The translations under genes and the position numbers were made by a program. The notes under the pieces were generated by a model. The model had not been told where the DNA came from and searched no databases. It saw only the letters and a program-made list of their open reading frames with translations. Of a stretch of DNA of 64,000 nt, positions 38,565 to 47,351 are shown one piece after another. Source of the stretch: Saccharopolyspora rhizosphaerae (lineage in GTDB: Bacteria; Actinomycetota; Actinomycetes; Mycobacteriales; Pseudonocardiaceae). Within the stretch, counting starts at the first letter, position 1. Every line of letters begins with the position of its first letter. Location of the stretch: the NCBI RefSeq assembly GCF_003931915.1, contig NZ_RSAA01000009.1, positions 62,001 to 126,000 on the forward strand. The letters run 5' to 3'.

Positions 38565-40019
38565 GTGAGCAAGGGCGACGGGCCCATCAGGAGCAGCAAC
38601 CGGGCGGACTTCGTCGTGGTCGCCAACCGGCTTCCGGTCGACCTGGAGAGGTTGGAGGACGGCACCGAGCGGTGGAAGCACAGCCCCGGTGGGCTGGTCT
38701 CCGCGCTGGAGCCGTTCTTGCGCGCCCGCCGCGGCGCGTGGGTCGGCTGGCCGGGCGTTGCCGACGTCGACGTCGATCCCTTCGACGACGAGGAGATGCA
38801 GCTCTACCCGGTCCGGTTGTCGGCGGACGAGTTCGCGGAGTACTACGAGGGCTTCTCCAACGCCACGCTGTGGCCGCTCTACCACGACGTGGTCGTGCCG
38901 CCGGTGTTCGACCGCTCCTGGTGGTACACGTACCAGCGCGTGAACCGCCGGTTCGCCGAGGCCGCCGCCGAGGTCAGCGCCGAGGGCGCGACCGTCTGGG
39001 TGCAGGACTACCAGCTGCAGCTGGTCCCGGCGATGCTGCGCGAGCTCCGGCCCGACCTGCGCATCGGCTTCTTCCTGCACATCCCGTTCCCGCCGGTCGA
39101 GCTGTTCATGCAGCTGCCGTGGCGGACCGAGATCGTGCGCGGTCTGCTCGGCGCGGACCTGGTCGGGTTCCACCGGCCCGGCGGCGCGCAGAACTTCCTC
39201 TGGCTGGCCCGCAGGCTCGCCGGGTTCGAACCCAGCCGCGGTCAGGTCGGCGTGCGCAACCGGCCCGGTGTCGTGCAGGTCGGCGACCGGACGGTGCGGG
39301 TCGGCGCGTTCCCGATCTCCATCGCCTCCACCGAGCTGGACCGGCTCGCGCGCAGCAAGGAGGTCCAGCAGCGGGTCAAGAAGCTGCGCGCGGACCTCGG
39401 CAACCCGCGCAAGATCATGCTCGGGGTGGACCGCCTGGACTACACCAAGGGCATCGACGTGCGGCTGCACGCCATGCACGAGCTGCTGTCCGAAGGCCAC
39501 ATCAAGGCCGAGGACGTCACGATGATCCAGGTCGCGACGCCGAGCCGGGAGCGCGTCGAGCACTACAAGCAGATGCGCGAGGACATCGAGCGCGAAGTGG
39601 GCCGGATCAACGGCCTGTTCGGACGGGTCGGTCACCCGGCCGTGCACTACCTGCACACCTCGGTGGACAAGAAGGACCTCGTCGCCTTGTACGCCGCGGC
39701 CGACGTCATGGTGGTCACGCCGGTGCGCGATGGGATGAACCTGGTGTGCAAGGAGTACGTCGCCTGCCGCCACGACCTGGGCGGTGCACTCGTGCTCAGC
39801 GAGTTCGCCGGGGCCGCCGCCGAGCTCACTAGTGCGTTCTTGGTGAATCCTCATAACCTTGATGGGGTGAAGGACGCGCTGCTCGCCGCCCTGGAGATCG
39901 ACGAGGCGGAGGGTCGCCGTAGGATGCGCGCTCTGCGAAGGCAAGTGCTCACGCACGACGTCGACCGCTGGGCGCGGTCGTTCCTCGAGGCGTTGGGCGC
40001 TCCCTCCGTGGAGAGCTGA
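38565..40019 (+). CDS. otsA: Trehalose-6-phosphate synthase
   Basis: A GT20 retaining glycosyltransferase that joins a nucleotide-activated glucose to glucose 6-phosphate. Family motifs are visible: [10 protein letters not shown] at the start, [48 protein letters not shown] and [17 protein letters not shown]. Length is 484 residues. GTG 38565 follows GGGAGG by seven bases. It is followed on the same strand by the OtsB-GH15 fusion gene, whose phosphatase would complete trehalose synthesis. Nucleotide sugar preference cannot be read from sequence. Confidence 0.96.
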   Translation: MSKGDGPIRSSNRADFVVVANRLPVDLERLEDGTERWKHSPGGLVSALEPFLRARRGAWVGWPGVADVDVDPFDDEEMQLYPVRLSADEFAEYYEGFSNATLWPLYHDVVVPPVFDRSWWYTYQRVNRRFAEAAAEVSAEGATVWVQDYQLQLVPAMLRELRPDLRIGFFLHIPFPPVELFMQLPWRTEIVRGLLGADLVGFHRPGGAQNFLWLARRLAGFEPSRGQVGVRNRPGVVQVGDRTVRVGAFPISIASTELDRLARSKEVQQRVKKLRADLGNPRKIMLGVDRLDYTKGIDVRLHAMHELLSEGHIKAEDVTMIQVATPSRERVEHYKQMREDIEREVGRINGLFGRVGHPAVHYLHTSVDKKDLVALYAAADVMVVTPVRDGMNLVCKEYVACRHDLGGALVLSEFAGAAAELTSAFLVNPHNLDGVKDALLAALEIDEAEGRRRMRALRRQVLTHDVDRWARSFLEALGAPSVES

Positions 40020-40150
40020 CGGTCTCCGGTCCAGAACACGGATCGGGCGACGTCGGAGATACTGAGCAGAACCGGTCGCCAGCACACGGTCATCGCCGCG
40101 GCGAACCGGATCGATCCATCCAGACTTGACCCGCCCCTGAGGAGTTGGCG

Positions 40151-42694
40151 TTGACCGCCGAAGCCCTGCCTGCGGAGCTGCGCCGCGTGATCGTGCAGCT
40201 CGCGCGGACACCTCGACTTCTGGTCGCCTGCGACTACGACGGCACGCTCGCACCGATCGTGGCCGATCCGAGCCAGGCCAAACCTCTGCCCGAATCGGTG
40301 CACGCGCTGCGGTCGCTCGCAGCGCTGCCCGCCACCACCACGGCGGTGATCTCCGGCCGCGCGCTGCGCGACCTGGCGACCCTGTCCCGCCTGCCCGCCG
40401 AGGTCCACCTCGTCGGCAGCCACGGCTCGGAGTTCGACGTCGGCTTCGTGCACGGCCTCGAACCCGAAGCCACCCAGCTGCGCACCGAACTGCAGGTCGC
40501 CGTGCAGGACATCGTGCGCGGCAAGACGGGCGTGACGCTGGAGGCCAAGCCGGCCAGCGTCGCCGTGCACGTCCGCCGCGCCGAGCAGGAGGTGGCCGAC
40601 GACGTCATTGACGCCGTCCGCACCGGACCGGCCACGTGGGACGGGGTGGAGGTCACCGAAGGCAAGGCCGTCATCGAGCTGGCCGTCGTGCAGACCGACA
40701 AGGGCAACGCGCTCGACGCGCTGCGCCACCAGGTCGGCGCCACCGCCGCGATCTTCCTCGGCGACGACGTCACCGACGAGAAGGCCTTCGCCCGGCTGCA
40801 GGGGCCTGACCTGGGCATCAAGGTGGGTGACGGGGAATCGCTGGCCGCGCACCGGATCAACAGCACCACCGACGTGGCCACCGTGCTGGCGTTCTTGATG
40901 GAGGAGCGGCGCACCTGGCTCTACGGCGAGCAGGCCCCGCCCATCGAGCGGCTGACCATGCTGTCCAACGAGCGCAACATCGCGCTGCTGACGCCGGACG
41001 CGCGGGTCACCTGGATGTGCCACCCCGGCCCGGACTCGGCGGCGGTGTTCGCCGACCTGCTCGGCGGTCCCGCGGCCGGTCACTTCAGCATCCGCCCGCA
41101 CGCCGTGGGCAACAGCGGTCAGCGCAGCCCGCTGCCGCTGGGCCAGCGCTACGTGCCGAACACCATGACGGTGGAAACCCGCTGGTCGCGGCTCCTGGTG
41201 AGCGACTACCTCGCGCACGGCACCGACAGCCACCGCACCGACCTGGTGCGCGTCATCAGCGGCAGCACCACGGTCTCGGTGGAGTTCGCGCCACGTCCCG
41301 AGTTCGGGCAGGTGCCGGTGCGGATCACCCCGGAGGCCGGGGGTCTGCGCGTGCAGGGCACCTCCGAACCGATGGTGCTCTACTCGCCCGGCGTGAACTG
41401 GGAGATCACCTCCGACGGCATGCACCAGTCGGCGAAGGCCGTCATCGAGCTCACCGAAGGTGAGCCGGTGGTGCTGGAGATGCGCGGCGGCACCGAAGAC
41501 CTCACGCCCACCGACGAGGGCGCTCGCCGGGCCGAGGCCGAGGCGTACTGGTCGGACTGGATGGAGAAGCTGTCGCTGCCGGAGGTCGAGCGCGACCTGG
41601 TGGCCCGTTCGGCGCTGACGCTGCGCGGCCTCATCTACTCCGACACCGGAGCGATCATGGCCGCCGCCACCACCTCCTTGCCCGAGGAGATCGGCGGCGT
41701 CCGCAACTGGGACTACCGCTACTGCTGGCTGCGGGACGGCGCGATGACCGCCCAAGCGCTCGTCACGCTGGGTTCGAACGCCGAAGCGGAAGCGTTCCTG
41801 GACTGGCTGCACCGGGTGCTGGAGACCGTTCCCGGTCCGGAGCGGTTGCACCCGCTGTACTCGCTGCAGGGAGCGGGCCTGGGCCCGGAGGCGGTCATCG
41901 ACAGCCTGCCGGGTTACGCCGGTTCGCGTCCGGTGCGCGTCGGCAACCTCGCCGACCAGCAGGTCCAGCTCGACGTGTTCGGTCCGGTCGTGGAGCTCAT
42001 CGCACACCTCGCGCAGGCCACCGGCACGGTCCGGGACAACGACTGGGAACTGGTCACGGCGATGGCCGACGCGGTCAGCAAGCGCTGGTTCGAGCCCGAC
42101 CACGGCATCTGGGAGGAGCGCGACGCGCCGCGGCACCACGTCTACTCCAAGGTGATGTGCTGGGTGACCTTGGACCGCGCCATCAAGATCGCCGAGGCCT
42201 ACGGCCGCGACGTCGAGGACGGCTGGCTCTCGCTGCGCGACCAGATCGCCGAGGACGTGGTGAAGAACGGCTGGCACCCCGACGTGCAGGCCTTCACCAC
42301 CGCCTACGAGGGGTCCGACCTGGACGCGGCGTCGCTCTACGTCGGACTGTCGGGTCTGATCGACCCGGCCGACGAGCGGTTCCGCGCCACGGTCACCGCC
42401 ATCGAGGCGGAGCTGCGCAGCGGCTCGACCGTCTACCGCTACCGGCGTGACGACGGCCTGCCCGGTGACGAGGGTGGTTTCCACCTGTGCGCGGCGTGGC
42501 TGATCGAGGCGTACCTGCTCACCGGTCGCCGCACCGAGGCGGAGGAGCTGTTCCAGCAGATCGTGGACACCGCGGGCCCGACCGGCCTGCTGTCCGAGGA
42601 GTACGACCCGATCGCGGAGCGCTCGCTGGGCAACCACCCGCAGGCGTACTCGCACCTGGGTCTCATCCGCTGCGCCCAGCTGCTGTCCGCCTGA
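40151..42694 (+). CDS. otsB: Trehalose-6-phosphate phosphatase fused to GH15 glucoamylase/trehalase-like domain
   Basis: An 847-residue two-domain protein. Residues 1 to about 255 form a HAD phosphatase of the OtsB type, with Asp28 and Asp30 in CDYDGTLAP, ISGRALRDL, and the metal motif GDDVTDEKAF. After a short linker, residues about 262-847 form a complete GH15-type domain: a beta-sandwich N-part, then an alpha-barrel with NWDYRYCWLRDG, WEERDAPRHHVY (Glu655 region) and LLSEEYDP (Glu816 region), the usual places of the catalytic acids. GH15 members include mycobacterial trehalase, so both making and splitting trehalose are possible. TTG 40151 has GAGGAG six bases upstream. Confidence 0.92.
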   Translation: MTAEALPAELRRVIVQLARTPRLLVACDYDGTLAPIVADPSQAKPLPESVHALRSLAALPATTTAVISGRALRDLATLSRLPAEVHLVGSHGSEFDVGFVHGLEPEATQLRTELQVAVQDIVRGKTGVTLEAKPASVAVHVRRAEQEVADDVIDAVRTGPATWDGVEVTEGKAVIELAVVQTDKGNALDALRHQVGATAAIFLGDDVTDEKAFARLQGPDLGIKVGDGESLAAHRINSTTDVATVLAFLMEERRTWLYGEQAPPIERLTMLSNERNIALLTPDARVTWMCHPGPDSAAVFADLLGGPAAGHFSIRPHAVGNSGQRSPLPLGQRYVPNTMTVETRWSRLLVSDYLAHGTDSHRTDLVRVISGSTTVSVEFAPRPEFGQVPVRITPEAGGLRVQGTSEPMVLYSPGVNWEITSDGMHQSAKAVIELTEGEPVVLEMRGGTEDLTPTDEGARRAEAEAYWSDWMEKLSLPEVERDLVARSALTLRGLIYSDTGAIMAAATTSLPEEIGGVRNWDYRYCWLRDGAMTAQALVTLGSNAEAEAFLDWLHRVLETVPGPERLHPLYSLQGAGLGPEAVIDSLPGYAGSRPVRVGNLADQQVQLDVFGPVVELIAHLAQATGTVRDNDWELVTAMADAVSKRWFEPDHGIWEERDAPRHHVYSKVMCWVTLDRAIKIAEAYGRDVEDGWLSLRDQIAEDVVKNGWHPDVQAFTTAYEGSDLDAASLYVGLSGLIDPADERFRATVTAIEAELRSGSTVYRYRRDDGLPGDEGGFHLCAAWLIEAYLLTGRRTEAEELFQQIVDTAGPTGLLSEEYDPIAERSLGNHPQAYSHLGLIRCAQLLSA

Positions 42695-42707
42695 TCCACC
42701 TCCGGAC

Positions 42708-42739
42708 GAGGGCCGCCCACCACCCGGTGGGCGGCCCTC
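42708..42739 (+). terminator. Hairpin after the OtsB-GH15 gene
   Basis: A perfect 14-bp stem (arms 42708-42721 and 42726-42739, core GAGGGCCGCCCACC) with a 4-base loop, 13 bases past the stop, followed by a mildly T-rich stretch. Confidence 0.85.
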
Positions 42740-42798
42740 TACGCTTTCTGTTGGTCACGTTTCGGAGTTTTTGGGCCACTCGGGTGATCTGCTGCGGT

Positions 42799-42804
42799 TA
42801 GCCT
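42799..42804 (+). promoter_or_regulatory. Putative -10 of the DUF4178 cassette
   Basis: TAGCCT lies 30 bases before the ATG of the DUF4178 gene, with a purine-rich ribosome-binding site (GGAGAGGGGG) between. No -35 is recognisable. Confidence 0.4.
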
Positions 42805-42834
42805 CAGCGCGACATCACGTGGAGAGGGGGCGCG

Positions 42835-43446
42835 ATGACGGCGTTGCTGGTCGTGCTGGTGCTGCTGCTGATCGCGGTCGCGGTCGTCGCCGTGGTGCTC
42901 GGGATGCGGGCACGGGGCGCGGAGCGGCAGGGGGAGTCGGGCGCTGCAGCGCCGCAGGACCCCTTCGGGACGGGTGACCAGGACTCGCTGCGCGGCGATC
43001 CTCGCGGGCTCAAGGCCGGGGACATCGTGGAGATCCGCTCGACGACCTACACCGTGCGCGGGAGCCTGCGCCTCGACGAGGGCGGCTGGAGCTGGTCGGA
43101 GCACCTGCTCGACGACTCCAAGGGCGCCCAGGTGTGGCTGGGGGTCGAGGAGGACCCGGACCTGGTCCTGACGATGTGGACTCCGGTGACCGGCGTCGGG
43201 GCCCCGGGCGCCCCGACCCTCGAGCACGAGGGCCGCACCTACCGCTCGGGTGAGTCGGGTTCGGCGAGCTTCCGGAGCGAGGCGACCACGGGCCTGGATG
43301 CCGAGGGCACCGTGCGCTACCACGACTACGAGTCCTCCGACGGCGCGCTGCTGGGCTTCGAGTCCTACGGCGGCGCCGCGTGGGAGGCCACCGCGGGCGA
43401 GAAGCTCGGCCGCTACGACGTGTTCATCTACCCGACGGCGGATTGA
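42835..43446 (+). CDS. DUF4178-domain membrane-anchored protein
   Basis: A 203-residue protein with one N-terminal span (about residues 2-24) and a beta-rich domain of the DUF4178 type, with LKAGDIVEIRSTTYTVRGSL, WSWSEHLLDD and RYDVFIYPTAD. The charge pattern suggests the domain is cytoplasmic or exposed at one face of the membrane, not resolvable here. DUF4178 proteins recur beside DUF350, DUF4247 and spermidine-synthase-like genes. This is the first gene of such a set, and the next starts three bases after its stop. Function is unknown. Confidence 0.82.
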   Translation: MTALLVVLVLLLIAVAVVAVVLGMRARGAERQGESGAAAPQDPFGTGDQDSLRGDPRGLKAGDIVEIRSTTYTVRGSLRLDEGGWSWSEHLLDDSKGAQVWLGVEEDPDLVLTMWTPVTGVGAPGAPTLEHEGRTYRSGESGSASFRSEATTGLDAEGTVRYHDYESSDGALLGFESYGGAAWEATAGEKLGRYDVFIYPTAD

Positions 43447-43449
43447 TCG

Positions 43450-43887
43450 ATGAAATCCAGGTACTGGTTCGTCATCGCGGGCGCGGCCGTGGTGATCGCC
43501 CTGATCGTGGGACTGGTGATGATCTTCGCCGGTGGCGGCGGGCCGCGCGGCTACGTCCAGCAGAACTACACCCGCGCCGCGCACCTCGACATCGCCGGCG
43601 ACGACGACAACGAGGCCTACACCAGCCCGAAGCCGCCGCGGACCGTCGCCGCCGAGATCACCGCCAAGTGGCGGCCGCAGGCCCAGACCACCGACTCCTC
43701 GGGCGTCTACCTGCGCTACTCCGACGACGCGGTGATCATCCAGCCGCAGCGGACCGGATCGGTCATCCACGTGATGGACGCCGACCGCGCCTACCGCCGC
43801 TACCACAGCCACGTCGCGCACGTGTGGGGCTGGAGCTCCACGCGCGGCGAGACCTTCCGGGGCGGCGGGCCGGGAGTCGGCAAGTGA
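43450..43887 (+). CDS. DUF4247-domain lipoprotein-like/membrane protein
   Basis: A 145-residue protein with a basic start, one hydrophobic segment (about residues 5-27, no lipobox Cys) and a soluble domain with YVQQNYTRAAHLD, PPRTVAAEIT, YLRYSDDAVIIQP and a glycine-rich tail. The RYSDD and VIHVMDAD region matches DUF4247 as I know it. Function is unknown. It sits between the DUF4178 and DUF350 genes and is probably cotranscribed with both. Confidence 0.75.
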   Translation: MKSRYWFVIAGAAVVIALIVGLVMIFAGGGGPRGYVQQNYTRAAHLDIAGDDDNEAYTSPKPPRTVAAEITAKWRPQAQTTDSSGVYLRYSDDAVIIQPQRTGSVIHVMDADRAYRRYHSHVAHVWGWSSTRGETFRGGGPGVGK

Positions 43888-43979
43888 CGCGCGGTCCCGC
43901 CACAGCACCTCGACCTCCGCGCGCGGCTCCGGCCGGGCCGCCGCGCTGACGCACTCACGACACGGAAGGGCACACCACC

Positions 43980-44405
43980 TTGCTCAACGAACTGCTCGCC
44001 GGCCTGTTCGCCGCGGTCGCCTACGGGGTGATCGGCGTGGCGATGATGGCCCTCGGCTACGTGCTCGTCGACCTCGCCACGCCCGGCAAGCTGCGCGACC
44101 TGATCTGGGTCAGCCGCAACCCGAACGCCGCGCTGCTGCTGGTCTCCGGGCTGCTCGGCGTCGGCATCATCCTCACCACCGCGATCATGGCGAGCTCCAA
44201 CGACCTGCTGCTCGGCCTGGTCGGCACGCTCGCCTACGGGCTGCTCGGGCTGGTCCTGATGAGCCTGTCGTTCCTGCTCGTCGACACCATCACGCCCGGC
44301 AAGCTCGGCGACGAGCTGTCCTCGCCGGACATGCACCCGGCGACCTGGGTGTCGGCGTCCGCGCACCTGGTGATCGCGGTCCTGATCGCCGCCGCGATCT
44401 ACTGA
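43980..44405 (+). CDS. DUF350 (YjfL-like) membrane protein
   Basis: A 141-residue protein with four membrane spans in two similar halves. Residues 11-38 and 82-109 align, ending DLATPGKL and DTITPGKL, so it arose by internal duplication. DUF350/YjfL proteins are small membrane proteins of unknown role found near PspA-like, ATP-grasp and spermidine-synthase genes. The start is a TTG with GGAAGGG nine bases upstream. It lies seven bases before the aminopropyltransferase gene. Confidence 0.85.
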   Translation: MLNELLAGLFAAVAYGVIGVAMMALGYVLVDLATPGKLRDLIWVSRNPNAALLLVSGLLGVGIILTTAIMASSNDLLLGLVGTLAYGLLGLVLMSLSFLLVDTITPGKLGDELSSPDMHPATWVSASAHLVIAVLIAAAIY

Positions 44406-44412
44406 TGCTCCG

Positions 44413-46002
44413 GTGACGACGACCGAAACCGCCCCGGCGCAGGAGGGTTCGCCTCCGGCGCGGCGCCACCGCACGGCGCGGTTCGCGGTGCTGGTGGCGG
44501 TGTTCGTCTGCGCCGCCTGCGGACTGGTCTACGAGCTCGCGCTGGTCGCGCTCGGCAGCTACCTGATCGGCGACACCATCGGGCAGGCCTCGATCGTGCT
44601 GTCGCTGATGGTGTTCGCGATGGGCGTCGGGGCGCTGGCCGCGAAACCCCTGCAGCCGTGGGCGGCGGCGTCTTTCGCCGGGATCGAGCTGGTGCTGGCG
44701 CTGCTCGGCGGGCTCAGCGTGCTCGGGCTCTACGCGGCGTTCGCGTGGCTCAGCCTGTACCTGCCCGCGCTGATCGCGACCGCGCTCGTGCTGGGCCTGC
44801 TCATCGGCGCCGAGATCCCGCTGCTGATGGTGCTGCTGCAGCGCATCCGCAGCCAGGACGCGGGCTCGGCGGTGGCCGACCTGTTCGCCGCCGACTACGT
44901 GGGTGGCCTGGTCGGCGGCCTGGCCTTCCCGTTCCTGCTGCTGCCGCTGTTCGGGCAGGTGCAGGGGGCGCTGCTGGTCGGGATGCTCAACGCCGCCGCC
45001 GGGTTGGGCTTGGTGCTCACGGTGTTCCGCCGCGAGCTGTCCAAGCGGGCCCGGTTGCTGCTGATCGGCGCGTCGACGCTGGTCGCGGGGCTGTTGCTGG
45101 CCGCCTACGCCTACGCCGACGACTTCGAGGTCACCGCCCGTCAGGCGTTGTACTCCGCACCCGTGGTGCACGCCGAGCGCACGCCCTACCAGGACGTGGT
45201 GCTCACCGAGTCGGTGTCGCTGAGCGGGGTGCGGGACACGCGGCTGTTCCTCAACGGGGACCTGCAGTTCAGCTCGATCGACGAGTACCGGTACCACGAG
45301 GCGCTGGTGCACCCGGCGATGAGCGGGCCGCGCGGGCGGGTGCTGGTGCTCGGCGGCGGCGACGGCCTGGCGCTGCGGGAGGTCCTGCGCTACCCGGACG
45401 TTCACGAGGTGACGCTGGTCGACCTCGACCCGGCGGTGCTGGCGCTGGCCCGCGACGACGAGCGCGTCTCGTCGCTGAACCACGACGCGTTGCGGGACCC
45501 GAGGGTGCGCGCGATCCCGGCCGACGCGTTCAGCTGGCTGCGGGAGAACCGCGACCGCTACGACGTGGTGTTCGTCGACATGCCCGACGCCGACTCCACC
45601 GCGACCGCGAAGCTGTACTCCGCCGAGTTCTACGGCCTGGTCCACCAGGCCATGACCGACCGGGCGCGGATGGTGGTGCAGGCCGGGTCGCCGTACTTCG
45701 CGCCGAAGGCCTACTGGTGCGTCGAGGCGACGCTGCGCTCGCTGGGCCTGGCCACCACGCCCTACGAGGTCTCCGTCCCGGCCTTCGGCGAGTGGGGGTT
45801 CCACCTGGTCACCGGAGGATCGACGCCCCCGGAACCCCGGCTGCCCGCCGACGCCCCACCGCTGCGCTCCTTGGACGCGGCCACGCTCCGGGCGGCCCAG
45901 ACGTTCCCGCCGGACCGCGGCCGCCTCCCGGACCTGCAGCCCTCGACCCTGGTGCACCCGACGATCCTCGACTACGCCCAGGGCGAGTGGACCAACTACT
46001 GA
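44413..46002 (+). CDS. Membrane-bound polyamine aminopropyltransferase (spermidine synthase-like)
   Basis: A 529-residue protein. About seven N-terminal spans (residues 22-230) precede a spermidine synthase domain (about 240-500). The decarboxylated-SAM site is visible as VLVLGGGDGLALRE and VTLVDLDPAV, and the catalytic region as VVFVDMPDADSTATAKLYSAEFY. The family transfers aminopropyl groups to amine acceptors. For membrane forms the acceptor is not established, and not all use polyamines. It completes the DUF4178-DUF4247-DUF350 operon, so the reaction may modify an envelope molecule. GTG 44413 is seven bases after the previous stop. Confidence 0.88.
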   Translation: MTTTETAPAQEGSPPARRHRTARFAVLVAVFVCAACGLVYELALVALGSYLIGDTIGQASIVLSLMVFAMGVGALAAKPLQPWAAASFAGIELVLALLGGLSVLGLYAAFAWLSLYLPALIATALVLGLLIGAEIPLLMVLLQRIRSQDAGSAVADLFAADYVGGLVGGLAFPFLLLPLFGQVQGALLVGMLNAAAGLGLVLTVFRRELSKRARLLLIGASTLVAGLLLAAYAYADDFEVTARQALYSAPVVHAERTPYQDVVLTESVSLSGVRDTRLFLNGDLQFSSIDEYRYHEALVHPAMSGPRGRVLVLGGGDGLALREVLRYPDVHEVTLVDLDPAVLALARDDERVSSLNHDALRDPRVRAIPADAFSWLRENRDRYDVVFVDMPDADSTATAKLYSAEFYGLVHQAMTDRARMVVQAGSPYFAPKAYWCVEATLRSLGLATTPYEVSVPAFGEWGFHLVTGGSTPPEPRLPADAPPLRSLDAATLRAAQTFPPDRGRLPDLQPSTLVHPTILDYAQGEWTNY

Positions 46003-46063
46003 CCCGGCGCGAGCGCGGTGGCGATCGGGAACCTGATCTCCACCGCGCTCGGGTCACACCGCG

Positions 46064-47164
46064 TCACGGGCCGAACCAGAACTCCTCGCCGGAGCGCGGC
46101 GGTCCCGACGTGGAACCGGCGATGAGCTGGGTCTCGAGCTGGATGTGGCGCGGACGGCTCGGCTCGCTGGTCTCCAGCAGCAGCCGACCTGCTGCGCGGC
46201 CCTTCTCCAGCCACGGCTGGCGGACCGTGGTGAGGCCGGCGCGTTCGGCGTCCGGGATGCCGTCGAAGCCGGTGATCGTGAGGTCTTCCGGCACGCGCAG
46301 CCCGCGGTTGCGGGCCTCGCGAAGCGCACCCAGCGCCAGGATGTCCGAGGTGCACACCAGCGCGGTGATCTCCGGGTCGATCTCCAGCGCCTGCGCTGCG
46401 GCGGAGGCGCCGGACTCCAGGGTGTGGTCGAAGCGCTCGACGACGGGCACCGTCGTCCAGTCGACCCCGGCCTCGCTGAACTCCTCGGCGAGCGCGGTCA
46501 AGCGGGCCTTCTGCACGTGGAAGCTGGCGTTGGCCTGGCGCTGCACGCTGGCGGGACCGTCGTTGCGGCCGCGCGCCAGGCGCATGCACAGCACGCCGAT
46601 GCGCCGGTGGCCGAGCCCGATCAGGTGATCGGCGACGGTCTTGATGGCCCTGCGGTCGTCCGGGCCGACCCAGTCCAGGTTGTCCAGTCGCGGCTGGTCG
46701 CAGACCACCACGGGCACGGGGCGTTCCAGCACGGCCGCCAGGTGCGGGTCGTCCTCGGGCACGGAGTACACGACGAAGCCGTCGACACCGGCGCGGTGCA
46801 CGGCCGCGACGTCCTCGCGCTCCGGGCTGGCCGGTATGAGGGTGAGGCCCTGTCCGGCGTCCTCGCAGGCCAGCGCGAGTCCTTCGAGGAAGCCGACGGC
46901 ACCCGGGTCGCGGAAGGCGTAGGAGAGGTTCTCGGTGAGCAACAGGCCGACCGCGCCCGCTTTGCGGGTCCGCAGCGAGCGTGCGACCGGGTCGGGTCCC
47001 GGGTAGCCGAGCCGCCGCGCTGTCTCCAGGACGCGCTTGCGCAGCTCAGGGGACAGCTGGTCCGGACGGTTGTAGGCGTTCGACACCGTCGTCCGGGAAA
47101 CCCCGAGTTCCGCAGCGAGCGACGCAAGAGTCGCAGGCCGCCGGGCATTCGTTGACCGCGCCAT
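46064..47164 (-). CDS. LacI-family transcription regulator
   Basis: A 366-residue repressor. The N-terminal LacI helix-turn-helix reads LASLAAELGVSRTTVSNAYNRPDQLSP, followed by a hinge helix and a periplasmic-binding-protein-like sensor domain with TALVCTSDILALGAL and ITGFDGIPDAE. The ligand is probably a sugar. It diverges from the sugar-importer ATPase gene, and a TGAACGTTCA palindrome lies in the shared gap, so it may control that gene and itself. ATG 47164 has TACGGT six bases upstream and no ribosome-binding site. Confidence 0.92.
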   Translation of the reverse strand: MARSTNARRPATLASLAAELGVSRTTVSNAYNRPDQLSPELRKRVLETARRLGYPGPDPVARSLRTRKAGAVGLLLTENLSYAFRDPGAVGFLEGLALACEDAGQGLTLIPASPEREDVAAVHRAGVDGFVVYSVPEDDPHLAAVLERPVPVVVCDQPRLDNLDWVGPDDRRAIKTVADHLIGLGHRRIGVLCMRLARGRNDGPASVQRQANASFHVQKARLTALAEEFSEAGVDWTTVPVVERFDHTLESGASAAAQALEIDPEITALVCTSDILALGALREARNRGLRVPEDLTITGFDGIPDAERAGLTTVRQPWLEKGRAAGRLLLETSEPSRPRHIQLETQLIAGSTSGPPRSGEEFWFGP

Positions 47165-47170
47165 GGAGGA

Positions 47171-47176
47171 ACCGTA
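47171..47176 (-). promoter_or_regulatory. -10 box of leaderless lacI-type transcript
   Basis: On the minus strand TACGGT ends six bases before the ATG at 47164. There is no ribosome-binding site. Confidence 0.5.
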
Positions 47177-47274
47177 ACGGTTCAGAACCCGAGGGTGAAG
47201 CGAGCATGACTTACGTCCCACTGATGTTCGAACCGCGAACACGGAGCGACGCGGGGTGATCACTCTCCGAGGTT

Positions 47275-47284
47275 TGAACGTTCA
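47275..47284. promoter_or_regulatory. Candidate LacI-family operator
   Basis: TGAACGTTCA is a perfect 10-bp palindrome with the central CG typical of LacI-family operators. It lies 68 bases before the ATPase start. A second palindrome, GTTCGAAC, lies at about 47226-47233. Confidence 0.5.
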
Positions 47285-47351
47285 GAGGGGTGACGCCACG
47301 CCGTCAACAGGTTACTTTCTCCTGGACCGATTGTAGTGAAGGGTGTCACTT

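Noticed and set aside
42985..46002. DUF4178 cassette as a phage-defence island
   Set aside because: No nuclease, NTPase or toxin-like gene is present and there are no mobility signs. An envelope role fits the membrane architecture better.
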